A stretch of DNA of 64,000 nt from Nitrosopumilus sp. (GCF_025699125.1 NZ_JAILWC010000001.1:414204-478203); one strand, 5' to 3'; shown: positions 29,357 to 38,645, numbered from the stretch's first letter. Program-made: numbers and translations. Notes: generated by a model from the sequence alone, not told the origin.

Positions 29357-30148
29357 TTAATCTCTGTCGGGCATTGGTGCAGGCAATCTTTTATGTTCGC
29401 TGTTTTTATTTTGTGAATATATTTTTTCAACTAATGATTTATCAATTTGAGTCAATTCAGCAGTTTCATCAATTGATTTCTTTTTATCAAATAAACAGTA
29501 CAGGATAGAATCTATCTCCTCATATGATGCTCCTAATTCTTCTTCTGCCTCATGCTCTTTCCACAAATGAGGGCTGCTTCTTTTTGCAATTACATTCTCA
29601 GGAACCCCTAGATATTTTGCAATTTCTCTTACCTGTAATTTGTATAATGAGATGATTGGTGTAATATCTGATGCACCGTCTCCATATTTTGTAAAATATC
29701 CTAACAAGTATTCACTTTTATCACTAGATCCTAAAACTAGATAGTTTTTGGAATTTGCGTAGTAGTACAAAATATTAGCTCTGACTCTTGCACGTAGATT
29801 TCCCTTTGCCCAATCATTTGGCTCAACGTACATTGAATATTCATTTACAATTGGTTTTATGTCAATAAGCTTGTATTCTATACCTGTCAGTGAAATCATT
29901 TTGAGCGCATCCTCTGTTTCAGATTTTGGTGTGATTAATGTGTCTGGCATAATTAGTGCGATTGTTTTTTCTTTGAGTTGTCGTTTACAGAGATAAGCTA
30001 AAACTGCTGAATCGATTCCACCACTTAATCCTAAAATTAATCCTTTAACGTGATTTTTTTCTATTTGATCCGATAGAAATTTCTCTAATGTTTGTGTAAT
30101 TGATGCATAATCTTGATTTTTGATTTCGTTGATAATCTCTTGATTCAA
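29357..30148 (-). CDS. nadE: NH3-dependent NAD+ synthetase
   Basis: 263 aa. ATP-pyrophosphatase P-loop SGGIDS at residues 42-47, the NaAD-binding RARVRANILYYYAN segment, and KSSPHLWKEHEAEEELG-like C-terminal region are intact. There is no glutaminase domain, so it is the ammonia-dependent form, sensible for an ammonia oxidiser. It performs the last step of NAD synthesis. First gene of a nadE-cysS operon; nadM lies 8 kb away. Confidence 0.95.
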   Translation of the reverse strand: MNQEIINEIKNQDYASITQTLEKFLSDQIEKNHVKGLILGLSGGIDSAVLAYLCKRQLKEKTIALIMPDTLITPKSETEDALKMISLTGIEYKLIDIKPIVNEYSMYVEPNDWAKGNLRARVRANILYYYANSKNYLVLGSSDKSEYLLGYFTKYGDGASDITPIISLYKLQVREIAKYLGVPENVIAKRSSPHLWKEHEAEEELGASYEEIDSILYCLFDKKKSIDETAELTQIDKSLVEKIYSQNKNSEHKRLPAPMPDRD

Positions 30149-30343
30149 TAATTAGTGTTGATTATTTCTGAGGATAAAAATTCTACTTAATTTGAGTGAA
30201 AATCAGTTCATTTTGCACATACATCATGCCTTATGCTGAATCACTATTTGTAAATTATAGAAAAATTTGTGTGTCACATAACGCATACTTGGCACAAAGG
30301 GAGGTGTGATTCTCTCCCATCTTCATTTGCAGATTAAAAATGA

Positions 30344-30358
30344 CCTGAAATTTTCAGG
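30344..30358 (-). terminator. possible hairpin terminator
   Basis: CCTGAAA and TTTCAGG form a near-perfect palindrome, followed on the minus strand by TCATTTTTAAT, nine bases after the stop of the exported-protein gene at 30367. Confidence 0.4.
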
Positions 30359-30366
30359 GATTTGAT

Positions 30367-30777
30367 TTATTGATTTTCTAAAATCTCAAATAATGTTGAT
30401 GCTATTTCTTCATCTTGGTATTTCAAAATTAATTGATGAATGCCTATTTGAGAATCATCTGTTATGTGAATTGGGGTATAAATCTCTCCATTTCGTGCGG
30501 CATATGTTGCCATTTCAATCTGTGATTCATCTGGTGCAATTATGATAAATGTGATTTGTGAACCTCTGCTGTAATCTTCGATGTATCCAAAAATCACCAC
30601 TTGTTGATAACTGTGTCTTGATTGAGGCTGCTCAAATTTCTCTTCATTTACTGCAATGAATGTTGCACTCTCTAATTCTTCTGCAAATGAAATTTGTGCA
30701 AACCCTATCACTATAATTCCAAATAATACTGGAAGAATTACATTACCTGACAATACTCTTGTATAATTTATTGGCAT
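30367..30777 (-). CDS. small exported protein of unknown function
   Basis: 136 aa from the chosen ATG; an ATG 13 codons earlier is possible but would add a Cys/Phe-rich stretch before the signal peptide. Signal peptide at residues 1-31 (VLFGIIVIGFAQISFA). The mature part is a compact beta-sandwich-like domain (QVVIFGYIEDYSRGSQITFI ... HQLILKYQDEE), similar in pattern to the Ig/macroglobulin-like domain of the protein at 10292. No enzyme motif. Unknown role outside the membrane. Confidence 0.55.
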   Translation of the reverse strand: MPINYTRVLSGNVILPVLFGIIVIGFAQISFAEELESATFIAVNEEKFEQPQSRHSYQQVVIFGYIEDYSRGSQITFIIIAPDESQIEMATYAARNGEIYTPIHITDDSQIGIHQLILKYQDEEIASTLFEILENQ

Positions 30778-30891
30778 TAAACACTGAGGGAATAATTTGA
30801 AGAAACATTGTTCCATTGTGGAATATTTGTTTAATTTTGAGTGAACAGATTGTGCCTGATTTTTAAAATTTATTGGTTGAAAATTGGTATT

Positions 30892-31194
30892 TTAGATATC
30901 GACATAAATCCCGTCATCTCTTGCTTCAACTTTGTATGTCTCTAGTTTGACATCTTTGAGATAGTCTGTCAGTTCTCCTGTTTTGATATTGTAATGCCAA
31001 AAATGCAATGGACATTCTACAATGTCTCCCTCTAATTTACCTGGGGCAATTGAACCATCCTGATGAACGCAAAGATCATCTATTGCATGATATCCGTCTT
31101 GATTAAACACTGCAATTTGTTTTCCTTCGATTTTGAATGCTTTACCTTTTCCTGCCACAACTTCGCCTTTTTCAGCAATCTTTTTCCAAGTCAA
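30892..31194 (-). CDS. Rieske-type [2Fe-2S] ferredoxin
   Basis: 100-aa soluble Rieske protein. Cluster motifs C-x-H (LCVHQDGS, about residues 42-44) and C-x2-H (VECPLHFWH, about 60-63). Size and sequence match the small ferredoxin component of dioxygenases and nitrite-reductase-like small subunits, with no membrane anchor. It transfers electrons to an unknown partner; no oxygenase lies beside it. Divergent from sahH. Confidence 0.9.
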   Translation of the reverse strand: MTWKKIAEKGEVVAGKGKAFKIEGKQIAVFNQDGYHAIDDLCVHQDGSIAPGKLEGDIVECPLHFWHYNIKTGELTDYLKDVKLETYKVEARDDGIYVDI

Positions 31195-31239
31195 TGATTT
31201 TCTGACATTTTTGTCATTTATTTAGATTCGCATGATAGA

Positions 31240-31247
31240 ATTTTATA
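31240..31247 (+). promoter_or_regulatory. TATA box of sahH
   Basis: ATTTTATAG is centred about 27 bp before the TTG at 31270, supporting a leaderless transcript starting at TTG. Confidence 0.5.
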
Positions 31248-31269
31248 GTCCCATTCAAGGATTTTATTA

Positions 31270-32511
31270 TTGAGCAAAGTAAAGTCCAGCCCTAAATTGA
31301 TCAAAGAAGGCAAACTATCATACGAATGGGCCAGATCACACATGCAAATTCTTGATAATACTATTAATCGATTCAAAAAATCAAAACCACTGAAAGGTGT
31401 AACTCTTGGATTCTGCTTACATATTACAAAGGAGACTTCGGTTTTACTAATGGGTGCAAAAGAACTTGGTGCTACTGTGGCATGTTGTGGTGGGAATCCC
31501 TTAACTACACAAGATGATATTGCTGCCTTTTTAGCATCTCAGGGAATTCATGTTTATGCATGGCATGGTCAATCTGTCAAAGAATATGATTGGTGTATTG
31601 ATCAAGTGTTAAAACACAAACCCACAATCTTGACTGATGATGGGGCTGACATGAACATCAAAGCTCACTTTGATAAGAGATTCAACACCATGAAGATTCT
31701 TGGTGCTACTGAAGAAACTACTGCGGGTGTTACCAGAATTAGAGCTGTAGAAAATCAAGGAAAGCTTCGCTATCCTGTAATTTTAGTAAATGAAGCTTAC
31801 ACAAAACATATGTTTGATAATAGATATGGTACTGGACAAAGTACCATCGATGGTTATCTTAGGGCAATGAATTTGCTTATGGCATCAAAACGTGTTGTGG
31901 TAATTGGATATGGTTGGGTTGGACGCGGTGTTGCATCACGATTCCAAGGAATGGGTTCCAAGGTAATTGTAACTGAGATTGATCCTGTAAAAGCACTTGA
32001 GGCTCATATGGATGGATTTGAAGTCATGCCGATGTCTCAGGCCGCAAAAATCGGTGACATGTTTGTCACATGTACTGGAATGACTAGTGTAATTAGAAAA
32101 GAGCATATCTTGCAAATGAAAAACGGTGCAATCATGGGTAATGTTGGCCACTTTGATGTGGAAATTGACAGTAAATTCTTGTTAAAGCAATCAAAATCAG
32201 TTAAAGAAGTAAGACCTAATCTTGATGAATGCACTTTGAAAAATGGTAAAGTGGTATATTTGATTGGGCAGGGCCGACTCGCAAACCTGGTTGCAGCAGA
32301 AGGACATCCTCCAGAGGTTATGGCGCAATCATTTTCAAATCAAATTTTGTCTGTTCTGTATATTCTTAAAAATCACAACAAAATGGAAAATAAAATTATC
32401 AATGTTCCTGAAGAAATTGATAAACAAGTAGCAATTGATGCGCTAGCTGCAATGAATGTTAAAATTGATAAACTCACCCCAGAGCAAGTAAAGTATGCAA
32501 ATAGCTGGTAA
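31270..32511 (+). CDS. ahcY: adenosylhomocysteinase
   Basis: Hydrolyses S-adenosylhomocysteine to adenosine and homocysteine, clearing the product of SAM methyltransferases. 413 aa, the archaeal length. NAD-binding Rossmann motif VVVIGYGWVGRGVASR around residue 205; substrate-site motifs HITKETSVLL, DDGAD (about 120) and GNVGHFDVEID. It lacks the C-terminal KPDHYRY tail of eukaryotic enzymes. TTG start supported by the TATA position and by homologous N-terminal length. Confidence 0.97.
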   Translation: MSKVKSSPKLIKEGKLSYEWARSHMQILDNTINRFKKSKPLKGVTLGFCLHITKETSVLLMGAKELGATVACCGGNPLTTQDDIAAFLASQGIHVYAWHGQSVKEYDWCIDQVLKHKPTILTDDGADMNIKAHFDKRFNTMKILGATEETTAGVTRIRAVENQGKLRYPVILVNEAYTKHMFDNRYGTGQSTIDGYLRAMNLLMASKRVVVIGYGWVGRGVASRFQGMGSKVIVTEIDPVKALEAHMDGFEVMPMSQAAKIGDMFVTCTGMTSVIRKEHILQMKNGAIMGNVGHFDVEIDSKFLLKQSKSVKEVRPNLDECTLKNGKVVYLIGQGRLANLVAAEGHPPEVMAQSFSNQILSVLYILKNHNKMENKIINVPEEIDKQVAIDALAAMNVKIDKLTPEQVKYANSW

Positions 32512-32549
32512 AACTTCTTAACCTCAATACAATTCTTGACAAGTATCTA

Positions 32550-34208
32550 ATGAATAACAAAGCCATAGTTACAAGTGCATTGCCATATGCCAATGGAGAA
32601 ATTCATTTGGGTCATGTTGCATCCACTTATCTCCCAGCAGATGTCACAACTAGATTCCTAAAACTAAATGGAGTTGAGGCCTACTATGTCTGCGCATCCG
32701 ATGATTTTGGAACTCCTATTCTGATTCAATCTGAGAAAGAGGGTAAGACTCCTGCAGAATATGTTGCTTATTGGAATAAACGTGATTATGATGATTTTTC
32801 AGCATTTAACATACAATTTGATTATTTCTACAAGACTAGTTCTCCAGAAAATATTGCGTTTGTTCAAGAGGTTTTTAAAAAATTAAATGATGCAGGACAT
32901 ATCTATGAGCAAGAAATCATCCAATTCTATTGCAATAATGATAAAAAATTCTTGCCTGATAGATATGTCAAAGGCACATGTCCTTATTGTAAAGCAGAGG
33001 ATCAATATTCTGATCTTTGTGAAAGTTGTGGTCGAGTGCCTGAGGAGATTACGGATCCTAAATGTTCTCTTTGTGGTCAATTACCAACTAAAGAAAAAAC
33101 AAAACACTATTTTTTCAAACTCAAAAACTTTGGAGATTCCCTAACTAAATGGCTTGAAGAAAATGAACATCTACAAAAAGATGTTAAAAAATACGTTCAA
33201 AATTGGATTAAATCTGGATTGATTGATTGGGATATTACTCGTGATATTCCTTGGGGTGTTCCAGTTCCACTTGACGATGCAAAGGGCAAAGTCTTCTATG
33301 GTTGGTTTGATAATCATCTTGCATACATTTCTACTGCATTGAAATTCCTAAACGATAAAGGAATTGATGGAAAAGAGTTTTGGAATTCTGCAGACATTTA
33401 TCATTTTATTGGGAAAGACATTGTGTATCATCATTATCTTTTCTTACCTGCAATGAGATTGGGAATAAACAGCGAGTACAAATTGCCTGATTACATCCCT
33501 ACACGAGGACATCTTACTCTTCAAGGAAAGAAAATTTCTAAAAGCAGAAACTGGTATATTGGTTTAAAACAATTTTTAGAATTTTATCCTGCAGATTATC
33601 TGAGATATTATCTTGTATCAATTAATCCGTATTCCCAAGATGATTTGAATTTTGATTGGGATGATTTTACAACACGAATTAATTCTGAACTAATTGGGAA
33701 TCTTGGAAATTTTGTTAATCGTGCATTAGGATTCACCAAAAAAACATTTGATGGAAAAGTTCCAGAAATTGAATCCTTTGATGAAAAAGATTTAGAGGCT
33801 GAAGAAAAGATAAAAAACCTTGCATCAGATGTTGGTGGTCTTTTGGAGCAGAATCATCTTGATAGGGCATTAAAGCGAATAATGGAATTCTCATCCTTCT
33901 TTAACACATATTTTCAGCACAAAGAACCTTGGAAAAAAGGACCTGGGACTGCAAACTGTGTGTTTCTTTCAGTAAATGCTGCAAGAAGTATTGCGATTGC
34001 TCTCTTCCCATTTCTGCCTGAATCTTCACAAAAAATCTGGATTCAGTTGGGGCTAGATGATAACGTTAGTGAATTCTCCTGGAATGATCTCTCTAAATTT
34101 GCCATTACTCCTGGACATGTTTTAGGCGATACATCTCCATTATTTGTCAAAGTCGAAGAATCTGATATTGAAAAGCACAAAAAGCAACTTGGATCCTTTG
34201 AGAAATAA
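32550..34208 (+). CDS. metG: methionyl-tRNA synthetase
   Basis: 552 aa. HIGH motif as HLGH (GEIHLGHVASTY, residues 16-27); zinc knuckles CPYC, CESC and CSLC at about 144-176; KISKS (about 328, GKKISKSRNW). The anticodon domain is complete, and the C-terminal tRNA-binding EMAP-like domain found in many bacteria is absent, as in archaea. Its stop overlaps by one base the start of a lipase-like gene. Confidence 0.97.
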   Translation: MNNKAIVTSALPYANGEIHLGHVASTYLPADVTTRFLKLNGVEAYYVCASDDFGTPILIQSEKEGKTPAEYVAYWNKRDYDDFSAFNIQFDYFYKTSSPENIAFVQEVFKKLNDAGHIYEQEIIQFYCNNDKKFLPDRYVKGTCPYCKAEDQYSDLCESCGRVPEEITDPKCSLCGQLPTKEKTKHYFFKLKNFGDSLTKWLEENEHLQKDVKKYVQNWIKSGLIDWDITRDIPWGVPVPLDDAKGKVFYGWFDNHLAYISTALKFLNDKGIDGKEFWNSADIYHFIGKDIVYHHYLFLPAMRLGINSEYKLPDYIPTRGHLTLQGKKISKSRNWYIGLKQFLEFYPADYLRYYLVSINPYSQDDLNFDWDDFTTRINSELIGNLGNFVNRALGFTKKTFDGKVPEIESFDEKDLEAEEKIKNLASDVGGLLEQNHLDRALKRIMEFSSFFNTYFQHKEPWKKGPGTANCVFLSVNAARSIAIALFPFLPESSQKIWIQLGLDDNVSEFSWNDLSKFAITPGHVLGDTSPLFVKVEESDIEKHKKQLGSFEK

Positions 34209-34960
34209 TGAATCCTATCCCACGAATATCTACTAGGGGATACTATGATCTTTCTAATGGCAAAACTCTCAAAACTAATCCATACTATTTGTATCCAAAA
34301 AAAGATTTTAAAAAATTAACAAATTCTAAAGAACTCACAATTATGATTCACGGGTTGAGAAATGACCGTGCAGGAGCCGTTGCCAAGGTATTGTTGGCAA
34401 AAAATAGATTGCGAAAATTGGGATATTCTCATCCTGTAGTTGGTTTTAGTTATGATTCCAACACAACGGGGGCTCATCTGGTAACACATGCAAAACATGC
34501 CCTTGCAGTAGGACAACGCATCGCAAAGAAAAATGGGCGTAATCTTGGGTTGTTTATTGAAGATTTCAAAAGTTCTAGTCCTAACACAAGAATTAGGCTA
34601 ATGGGCCACTCTTTAGGATCTCAGGTGATATTGAGTACGCTAGAGTATCTTTCAAAAAAGAAACAAAATATTGGGATAATCGAAGCTGTTTATTTTTTTG
34701 GCGCTTCAATTACTGAAGATATACCATCTTCTAAAAAATATGGAAAAATTCTTCAAAGCATTGTAAATAAAAAAATTGTTAATCATTTTGCTCCTTCAGA
34801 TGAGGTTCTAATTTGGGCTGATAATGAGAAATATGTTAAAGGATGTTTGGGCCTAAATGGTGCAATTGGAAACCCTGTCAGTAAATATCATCAAAAATTA
34901 GTAAAGCCCAAGAATCATAGATTTGCAAGTTACGCTGAAGTGCTTAAATCATTTCCGTAA
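34208..34960 (+). CDS. alpha/beta hydrolase (lipase-like)
   Basis: 250 aa. Oxyanion motif TIMIHGLRNDRAGA near residue 45; nucleophile elbow MGHSLGSQ (Ser near residue 136); Asp candidate in HFAPSDEVL; terminal His candidate in KNHRFASY. No signal peptide. Resembles the DUF900/alpha-beta-hydrolase group found near unrelated housekeeping genes. Overlaps metG by one base. Substrate unknown. Confidence 0.75.
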   Translation: MNPIPRISTRGYYDLSNGKTLKTNPYYLYPKKDFKKLTNSKELTIMIHGLRNDRAGAVAKVLLAKNRLRKLGYSHPVVGFSYDSNTTGAHLVTHAKHALAVGQRIAKKNGRNLGLFIEDFKSSSPNTRIRLMGHSLGSQVILSTLEYLSKKKQNIGIIEAVYFFGASITEDIPSSKKYGKILQSIVNKKIVNHFAPSDEVLIWADNEKYVKGCLGLNGAIGNPVSKYHQKLVKPKNHRFASYAEVLKSFP

Positions 34961-35033
34961 TTTTGTAAACATGTTAGTGTAGGATGATTCGTACGTCACT
35001 CTTTTATACAAAAAATGAATTTCACAACATATT

Positions 35034-35144
35034 ATGAAATCTCATATGCCTTGTTCTGAAAACAATAAATCTATTTTGTACCATTTGCATATTTTAGATG
35101 AATTTTGTGACGACTTTGATGATCTTTTAGAGTATCCTTGTTAA
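35034..35144 (+). CDS. possible 36-aa acidic small protein
   Basis: ATG-initiated frame of 36 codons, acidic C-terminal half (DEFCDDFDDLLEYPC), three Cys. A good TATA-like TTTTATACA at about 35002-35010 lies 26 bp before the ATG, which is why it is listed. Ends 8 bp before the convergent TBP gene. No family recognised. Confidence 0.35.
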   Translation: MKSHMPCSENNKSILYHLHILDEFCDDFDDLLEYPC

Positions 35145-35152
35145 ACAAGATG

Positions 35153-35713
35153 TCAATTGTACACCATCAAGTTTTTCTCTTCGAGCAAACTGTGAATTTG
35201 ATTGACAGAGCGATGAATGTCTTTTTCAATTCTTGCACCCACACAAACTAATTTGCCTGATGCGAAAATCAAAATCACTGTTTTTGGATCAAGCATTCTA
35301 TGAATCAGTCCTGGGAATTGCTCTGGTTCATACATGCTTCTTGGAAGTGTTCTAGCTGCTTGTTCCAAGTTTACTTTTCCTCCAAGATTAATTGATGATA
35401 CAATATTTTGAATTGTGACTATGGGCTCATTTTTAATTTTGATTTTCCCCTTTCTTAAATTTTGAACAACAATATTTACTGCTTTGATTGCCATCTCTTC
35501 TGATTTGGCACCTGTACAAACCATTTTTCCTGACCCGAAAAGCAATGTGGCAGTTCGAGGAGTTTTAAGTCTGAAAACTGCTCCCGGAAATTGCTCTGGA
35601 TGATATTCCACATCTGGGAATTTTTTTGTTATATCTACAAGATCTAATTTCTGTTCAATTGTTGCAGATGCTACAACGTTAACAATTGCTATTACTGGCT
35701 TGGTTTCTGTCAT
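35153..35713 (-). CDS. tbp: TATA-binding protein
   Basis: 186-aa archaeal TBP with its two symmetric repeats (about 5-90 and 96-180). Each contains the saddle strand and the FPGA/FPGL-x-x-R and G-K-x-V-C-x-G/A motifs (YHPEQFPGAVFRL, GSGKMVCTGAKS; YEPEQFPGLIHRM, ASGKLVCVGARI). Binds TATA boxes and recruits TFB. It starts 21 bp after the end of a TFB gene on the same strand, so both are probably made from one message. Confidence 0.97.
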   Translation of the reverse strand: MTETKPVIAIVNVVASATIEQKLDLVDITKKFPDVEYHPEQFPGAVFRLKTPRTATLLFGSGKMVCTGAKSEEMAIKAVNIVVQNLRKGKIKIKNEPIVTIQNIVSSINLGGKVNLEQAARTLPRSMYEPEQFPGLIHRMLDPKTVILIFASGKLVCVGARIEKDIHRSVNQIHSLLEEKNLMVYN

Positions 35714-35734
35714 ATCTTTTTGATTATTTCTTGA

Positions 35735-36667
35735 CTATATCTCCGTATCTTGGTCTAATCTGAGACCCTTGTATCTATTTCTAATGGTCACTTCTGTCAC
35801 ATTTGAGGCTTCTGCAATGTCTCTTTGAGTCCTGTCCTCGCCATTTTTTACACATGAAAGGTACAATGCAGCTGCGGCCAATCCCATAGGGTCTTTCCCT
35901 GCAGATTCCTCATGATCTCTAGCAATCTGAAGAACTTTAGCTGCATAACGTTTAGTTTTCTCAGAAATATCCAGTTTGCTTGAAATTCTTGCAATGCACT
36001 GGATCGGGTTTACCACGGGCATTTTTAGCTCTAACTCTTGATGTAATATTCTATAACACCGTGAAATGTCTTTTTTCTTTATGTTTCCTGCATCTGCAAC
36101 ATCTTTCAGTGTTCTAGGTGTTTCAGTGTCTCTACAAGCTGCATAAAGTGCAGCTGCAATTAAAGCTGAAATTGAACGCCCTCTAACTAATCCTTTTTCT
36201 AATGCCTTTCTGTAAATGTATGATGCTTTTTCAATTACTGAATCTGAAAGTGATAATTTGTCTTTTAATGTTGATAACTGACTTAGTGCTTGTCTGAGAT
36301 TCTTATCTGCTGATGCGTTTACCTTGCTTCTACTGTCCCAAGTTCTTAGTCTTTCAATGGTGCTCTTCATTGATGACGAAAGAGGTTTCCCAGACGCATC
36401 CTTGTTCATTGGACTAATAATTGTGGCAAGTCCTCTATCATGCATTGCAAGTGATGTTGGGGCACCTGTTCTTGTTGGATCTGTCCCACCCTCTTTTGAA
36501 AATGATCTCCATTCAGGTCCAGAATCCTGAAGTGTCTCTGAAATTACAAATCCGCATTTGCCACAAAATCTTTCTCCTGTAACATCATCTGTTAACATGG
36601 ATTTCTTTCCACAACGTCTGCAGACACTATCTGCATTGATAATCTCTAAAACCAAAAATATGACCAA
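35735..36667 (-). CDS. tfb: transcription initiation factor TFB
   Basis: 310 aa. Zinc ribbon CRRCGKKS...CGKCGF (about 16-37), reader EWRSFSKEGG, two cyclin repeats from about 115 and 215. Closely related to the TFB at 42129: a 110-bp block in the ribbon is identical (36507-36616 versus 42162-42271), as is a block of about 60 bp in the second cyclin repeat, while the regions between differ. Cotranscribed with tbp. The first 10 residues are uncertain; a TTG a few codons later is possible. Confidence 0.96.
   Translation of the reverse strand: MVIFLVLEIINADSVCRRCGKKSMLTDDVTGERFCGKCGFVISETLQDSGPEWRSFSKEGGTDPTRTGAPTSLAMHDRGLATIISPMNKDASGKPLSSSMKSTIERLRTWDSRSKVNASADKNLRQALSQLSTLKDKLSLSDSVIEKASYIYRKALEKGLVRGRSISALIAAALYAACRDTETPRTLKDVADAGNIKKKDISRCYRILHQELELKMPVVNPIQCIARISSKLDISEKTKRYAAKVLQIARDHEESAGKDPMGLAAAALYLSCVKNGEDRTQRDIAEASNVTEVTIRNRYKGLRLDQDTEI
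36507..36616 (-). repeat. 110-bp block identical to the second TFB gene
   Basis: The reverse complement equals 42162-42271 base for base, including all third codon positions; the first mismatch follows immediately at 36506. Confidence 0.95.
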
Positions 36668-36912
36668 TATTGTTTACTTTGTTTCCTATAATAACCGACT
36701 TATTTTGTAATTTTTCTTAAAAATATCTTTTTTTGATTTTAAAATAGTATTGAAATTGAACTGATTTTTTATGAGTAATGCGCCTGGGGTTTGGATGATA
36801 TTGCTATATTCCAATTGTGATTATTTTCATTCCTAGTTTCATAATTCATAGAATTCGTGTTATGTATGTATTACAATAACCTACATTAACCCAAATTTTT
36901 TACTCAAAACTT

Positions 36913-37833
36913 ATGGTATCATCTGTAAATTTTGTAGTGCTAGGCAAACAAGATATTGCAGCAGAATTTGGAAAAAAAGGAACCGTGACTGATCTGTCAT
37001 TGTTTGATAGAAAAGAATCTGATATTATCAAAACTTGGGTAACTCCAAGTGGATTTCCAGAAAAAATTCAGCCTCTATTTCAGGCAATTAATTTGGCCGA
37101 ATATGTAATCTTTCATGTGGATAAATTAGATAGATTCACTGGAGAGCAAATAATTGCATTAGATTCCTTAAAAAAAGAAAAAGGACTTTTATCCCATACG
37201 TTTGATATTGATGAATCAAAATTGAATGCAATGATCAAGGGAACTGTTGTTGAAAATTATGCTAAAATTGATCAAGAAAAAATCAAAGAAGAAATGGATA
37301 AACTGGAACCTGTTTCCAATGACGACCCACCTGAAATGGTGATTGATCATTGTTTTGATGTCAAGGGTGTTGGAACTGTAATTTTAGGCAAAATAACACA
37401 TGGAAAAATAAAGCAATATGCTAACTTGAAATTATATCCTGCTGGAATAGACGTGTTGATAAAATCAATTCAAATGCACGATGACCCTGTAGAAGAATCT
37501 GTCTGTCCTGCTAGGGTAGGACTTGCAGTAAAGGGCGTAAAACCGGATGAAGTTGGACGAGGAGATGTAATCTCTCACGAAGGGGCAGTAGATGTAAAAA
37601 CTGAAATTGAACTTGATTTCAAAAAAAATCCTTTTTACAAAAATGAGATTTCAGAAAATCAAGGATGTTTAGTAAATGTTGGACTACAAATCAAAGCTGC
37701 AAAATTCATGTCTCTTTCCCCTCTAAAATTAATATTTGAAAAACCAATTGCATGTAAAAAAGGCCAAATTGCAGTAATTCTAAAACCCGAATCCCCAACA
37801 ATTAGAATTCTTGGAAGCGGAACTATCCAATAG
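36913..37833 (+). CDS. translation-factor-like protein with degenerate G domain
   Basis: 306 aa, related to EF-Tu/SelB-type translational GTPases. The C-terminal two-thirds (about 145-306) has the beta-barrel domains 2 and 3 (VGTVILGKITHGKIKQYANL, then GLAVKGVKPDEVGRGDVIS). The N-terminal 110 residues keep the alpha-beta shape but lack GTP-binding motifs: the P-loop site reads VLGKQDIAAEFGKKGTVTD and no NKxD is present. It is therefore a pseudo-GTPase, expected not to hydrolyse GTP. It stands before nadM on the same strand (34 bp). Role unknown. Confidence 0.75.
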   Translation: MVSSVNFVVLGKQDIAAEFGKKGTVTDLSLFDRKESDIIKTWVTPSGFPEKIQPLFQAINLAEYVIFHVDKLDRFTGEQIIALDSLKKEKGLLSHTFDIDESKLNAMIKGTVVENYAKIDQEKIKEEMDKLEPVSNDDPPEMVIDHCFDVKGVGTVILGKITHGKIKQYANLKLYPAGIDVLIKSIQMHDDPVEESVCPARVGLAVKGVKPDEVGRGDVISHEGAVDVKTEIELDFKKNPFYKNEISENQGCLVNVGLQIKAAKFMSLSPLKLIFEKPIACKKGQIAVILKPESPTIRILGSGTIQ

Positions 37834-37867
37834 ACTGATTTAATTAAATCAAAAACAATTATTCGTT

Positions 37868-38398
37868 ATGCGAGGATTGATGATGGGTAGGTTTCAACCT
37901 TTTCATTTTGGACATTTGGATTTAGCAAAACGAATTCTTGATGAGTATGATGAAGTAATTATTGCAATCACTAGTTCTCAGTTTAATTATTTGGAAAAAG
38001 ATCCTTTTACTGCAGGTGAACGAATTGAGATGATCCATAATTCCCTGAAAGAAGCATCTTTGGATTTATCTCGATGTTTTGTTGTTTCTATAGAAAACCA
38101 ATTCAATGTGGCAACTTGGTCATCCTATCTAAAATCTGCCTTGCCTCATTTTGATAAAGTGTTTAGTGGAAACAACTATGTTTCAATGATCCTTGCGGAT
38201 TCTGATATTGAGGTTATGAATCCTATATTTTTAGATAGAAATTTGTACAATGCAACAAAAATTCGTTCAATGATTGTTTCTGATGAAAATTGGAAAGATT
38301 ATGTCCCAAATGCTGTTTATGAATTACTTACAAAAATTAATGCTAAAAATAGGCTGACAGTAATTTCTAAATCTGACACAAATCCTACTAAACACTAA
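37868..38398 (+). CDS. nadM: nicotinamide-nucleotide adenylyltransferase
   Basis: 176-aa archaeal NMNAT. GRFQPFHFGH (residues 7-16) is the ATP-binding HxGH motif, and the second motif ISSTKIR appears as YNATKIRSM near residue 138. Converts NMN or NaMN plus ATP to NAD or NaAD; supplies NadE in this window. The stop overlaps the start of a zinc-ribbon mini-gene by one base. Confidence 0.95.
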   Translation: MRGLMMGRFQPFHFGHLDLAKRILDEYDEVIIAITSSQFNYLEKDPFTAGERIEMIHNSLKEASLDLSRCFVVSIENQFNVATWSSYLKSALPHFDKVFSGNNYVSMILADSDIEVMNPIFLDRNLYNATKIRSMIVSDENWKDYVPNAVYELLTKINAKNRLTVISKSDTNPTKH

Positions 38399-38517
38399 TG
38401 GAACCTGTACGTGCTTGTCCTATTTGTCCTAAATGTGGTTCCAAGAGATTTGTCAGGCTGATTGGTGAAAAAGTCACCGTGAAATGTCGTTCCTGTAATA
38501 AAATAATTGAAATCTAA
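38398..38517 (+). CDS. 39-aa zinc-ribbon mini-protein
   Basis: Cys-rich mini-protein with C7, C10, C13 and C30, C33 (ACPICPKCGS and KCRSCNK), enough for one ribbon with a spare Cys. Basic (pI high), so RNA or DNA binding is possible. Its ATG overlaps the nadM stop by one base, strong evidence that it is translated. No family named. Confidence 0.7.
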   Translation: MEPVRACPICPKCGSKRFVRLIGEKVTVKCRSCNKIIEI

Positions 38518-38528
38518 ATTTTAGTTAA

Positions 38529-38645
38529 TTAAATTGAGTTTGCAAATATTAGAATACGATAAGATTGATGTCCTGCAGAATCAAAATTTTTATTCATTAT
38601 GCCTCTACAAAGAACGTTATCTGTTCCTATTCTAATTCTGAACAT
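38529..38645 (-). CDS. possible 38-aa small protein
   Basis: ATG-initiated 38-codon frame with a beta-strand-like pattern (MFRIRIGTDNV, YRILIFANSI). TTAATATT (38663-38670) lies about 21 bp upstream, near TATA distance. Convergent with the zinc-ribbon mini-gene. Nothing recognisable; could be chance. Confidence 0.25.
   Translation of the reverse strand: MFRIRIGTDNVLCRGIMNKNFDSAGHQSYRILIFANSI

Noticed and set aside
30226..30309. 27-codon frame upstream of nadE on the plus strand
   Set aside because: Lies in the promoter area of a divergent gene and has no coding signs beyond an ATG.
36770..36833. 21-codon frame before the pseudo-GTPase gene
   Set aside because: No promoter spacing or motif; probably chance.
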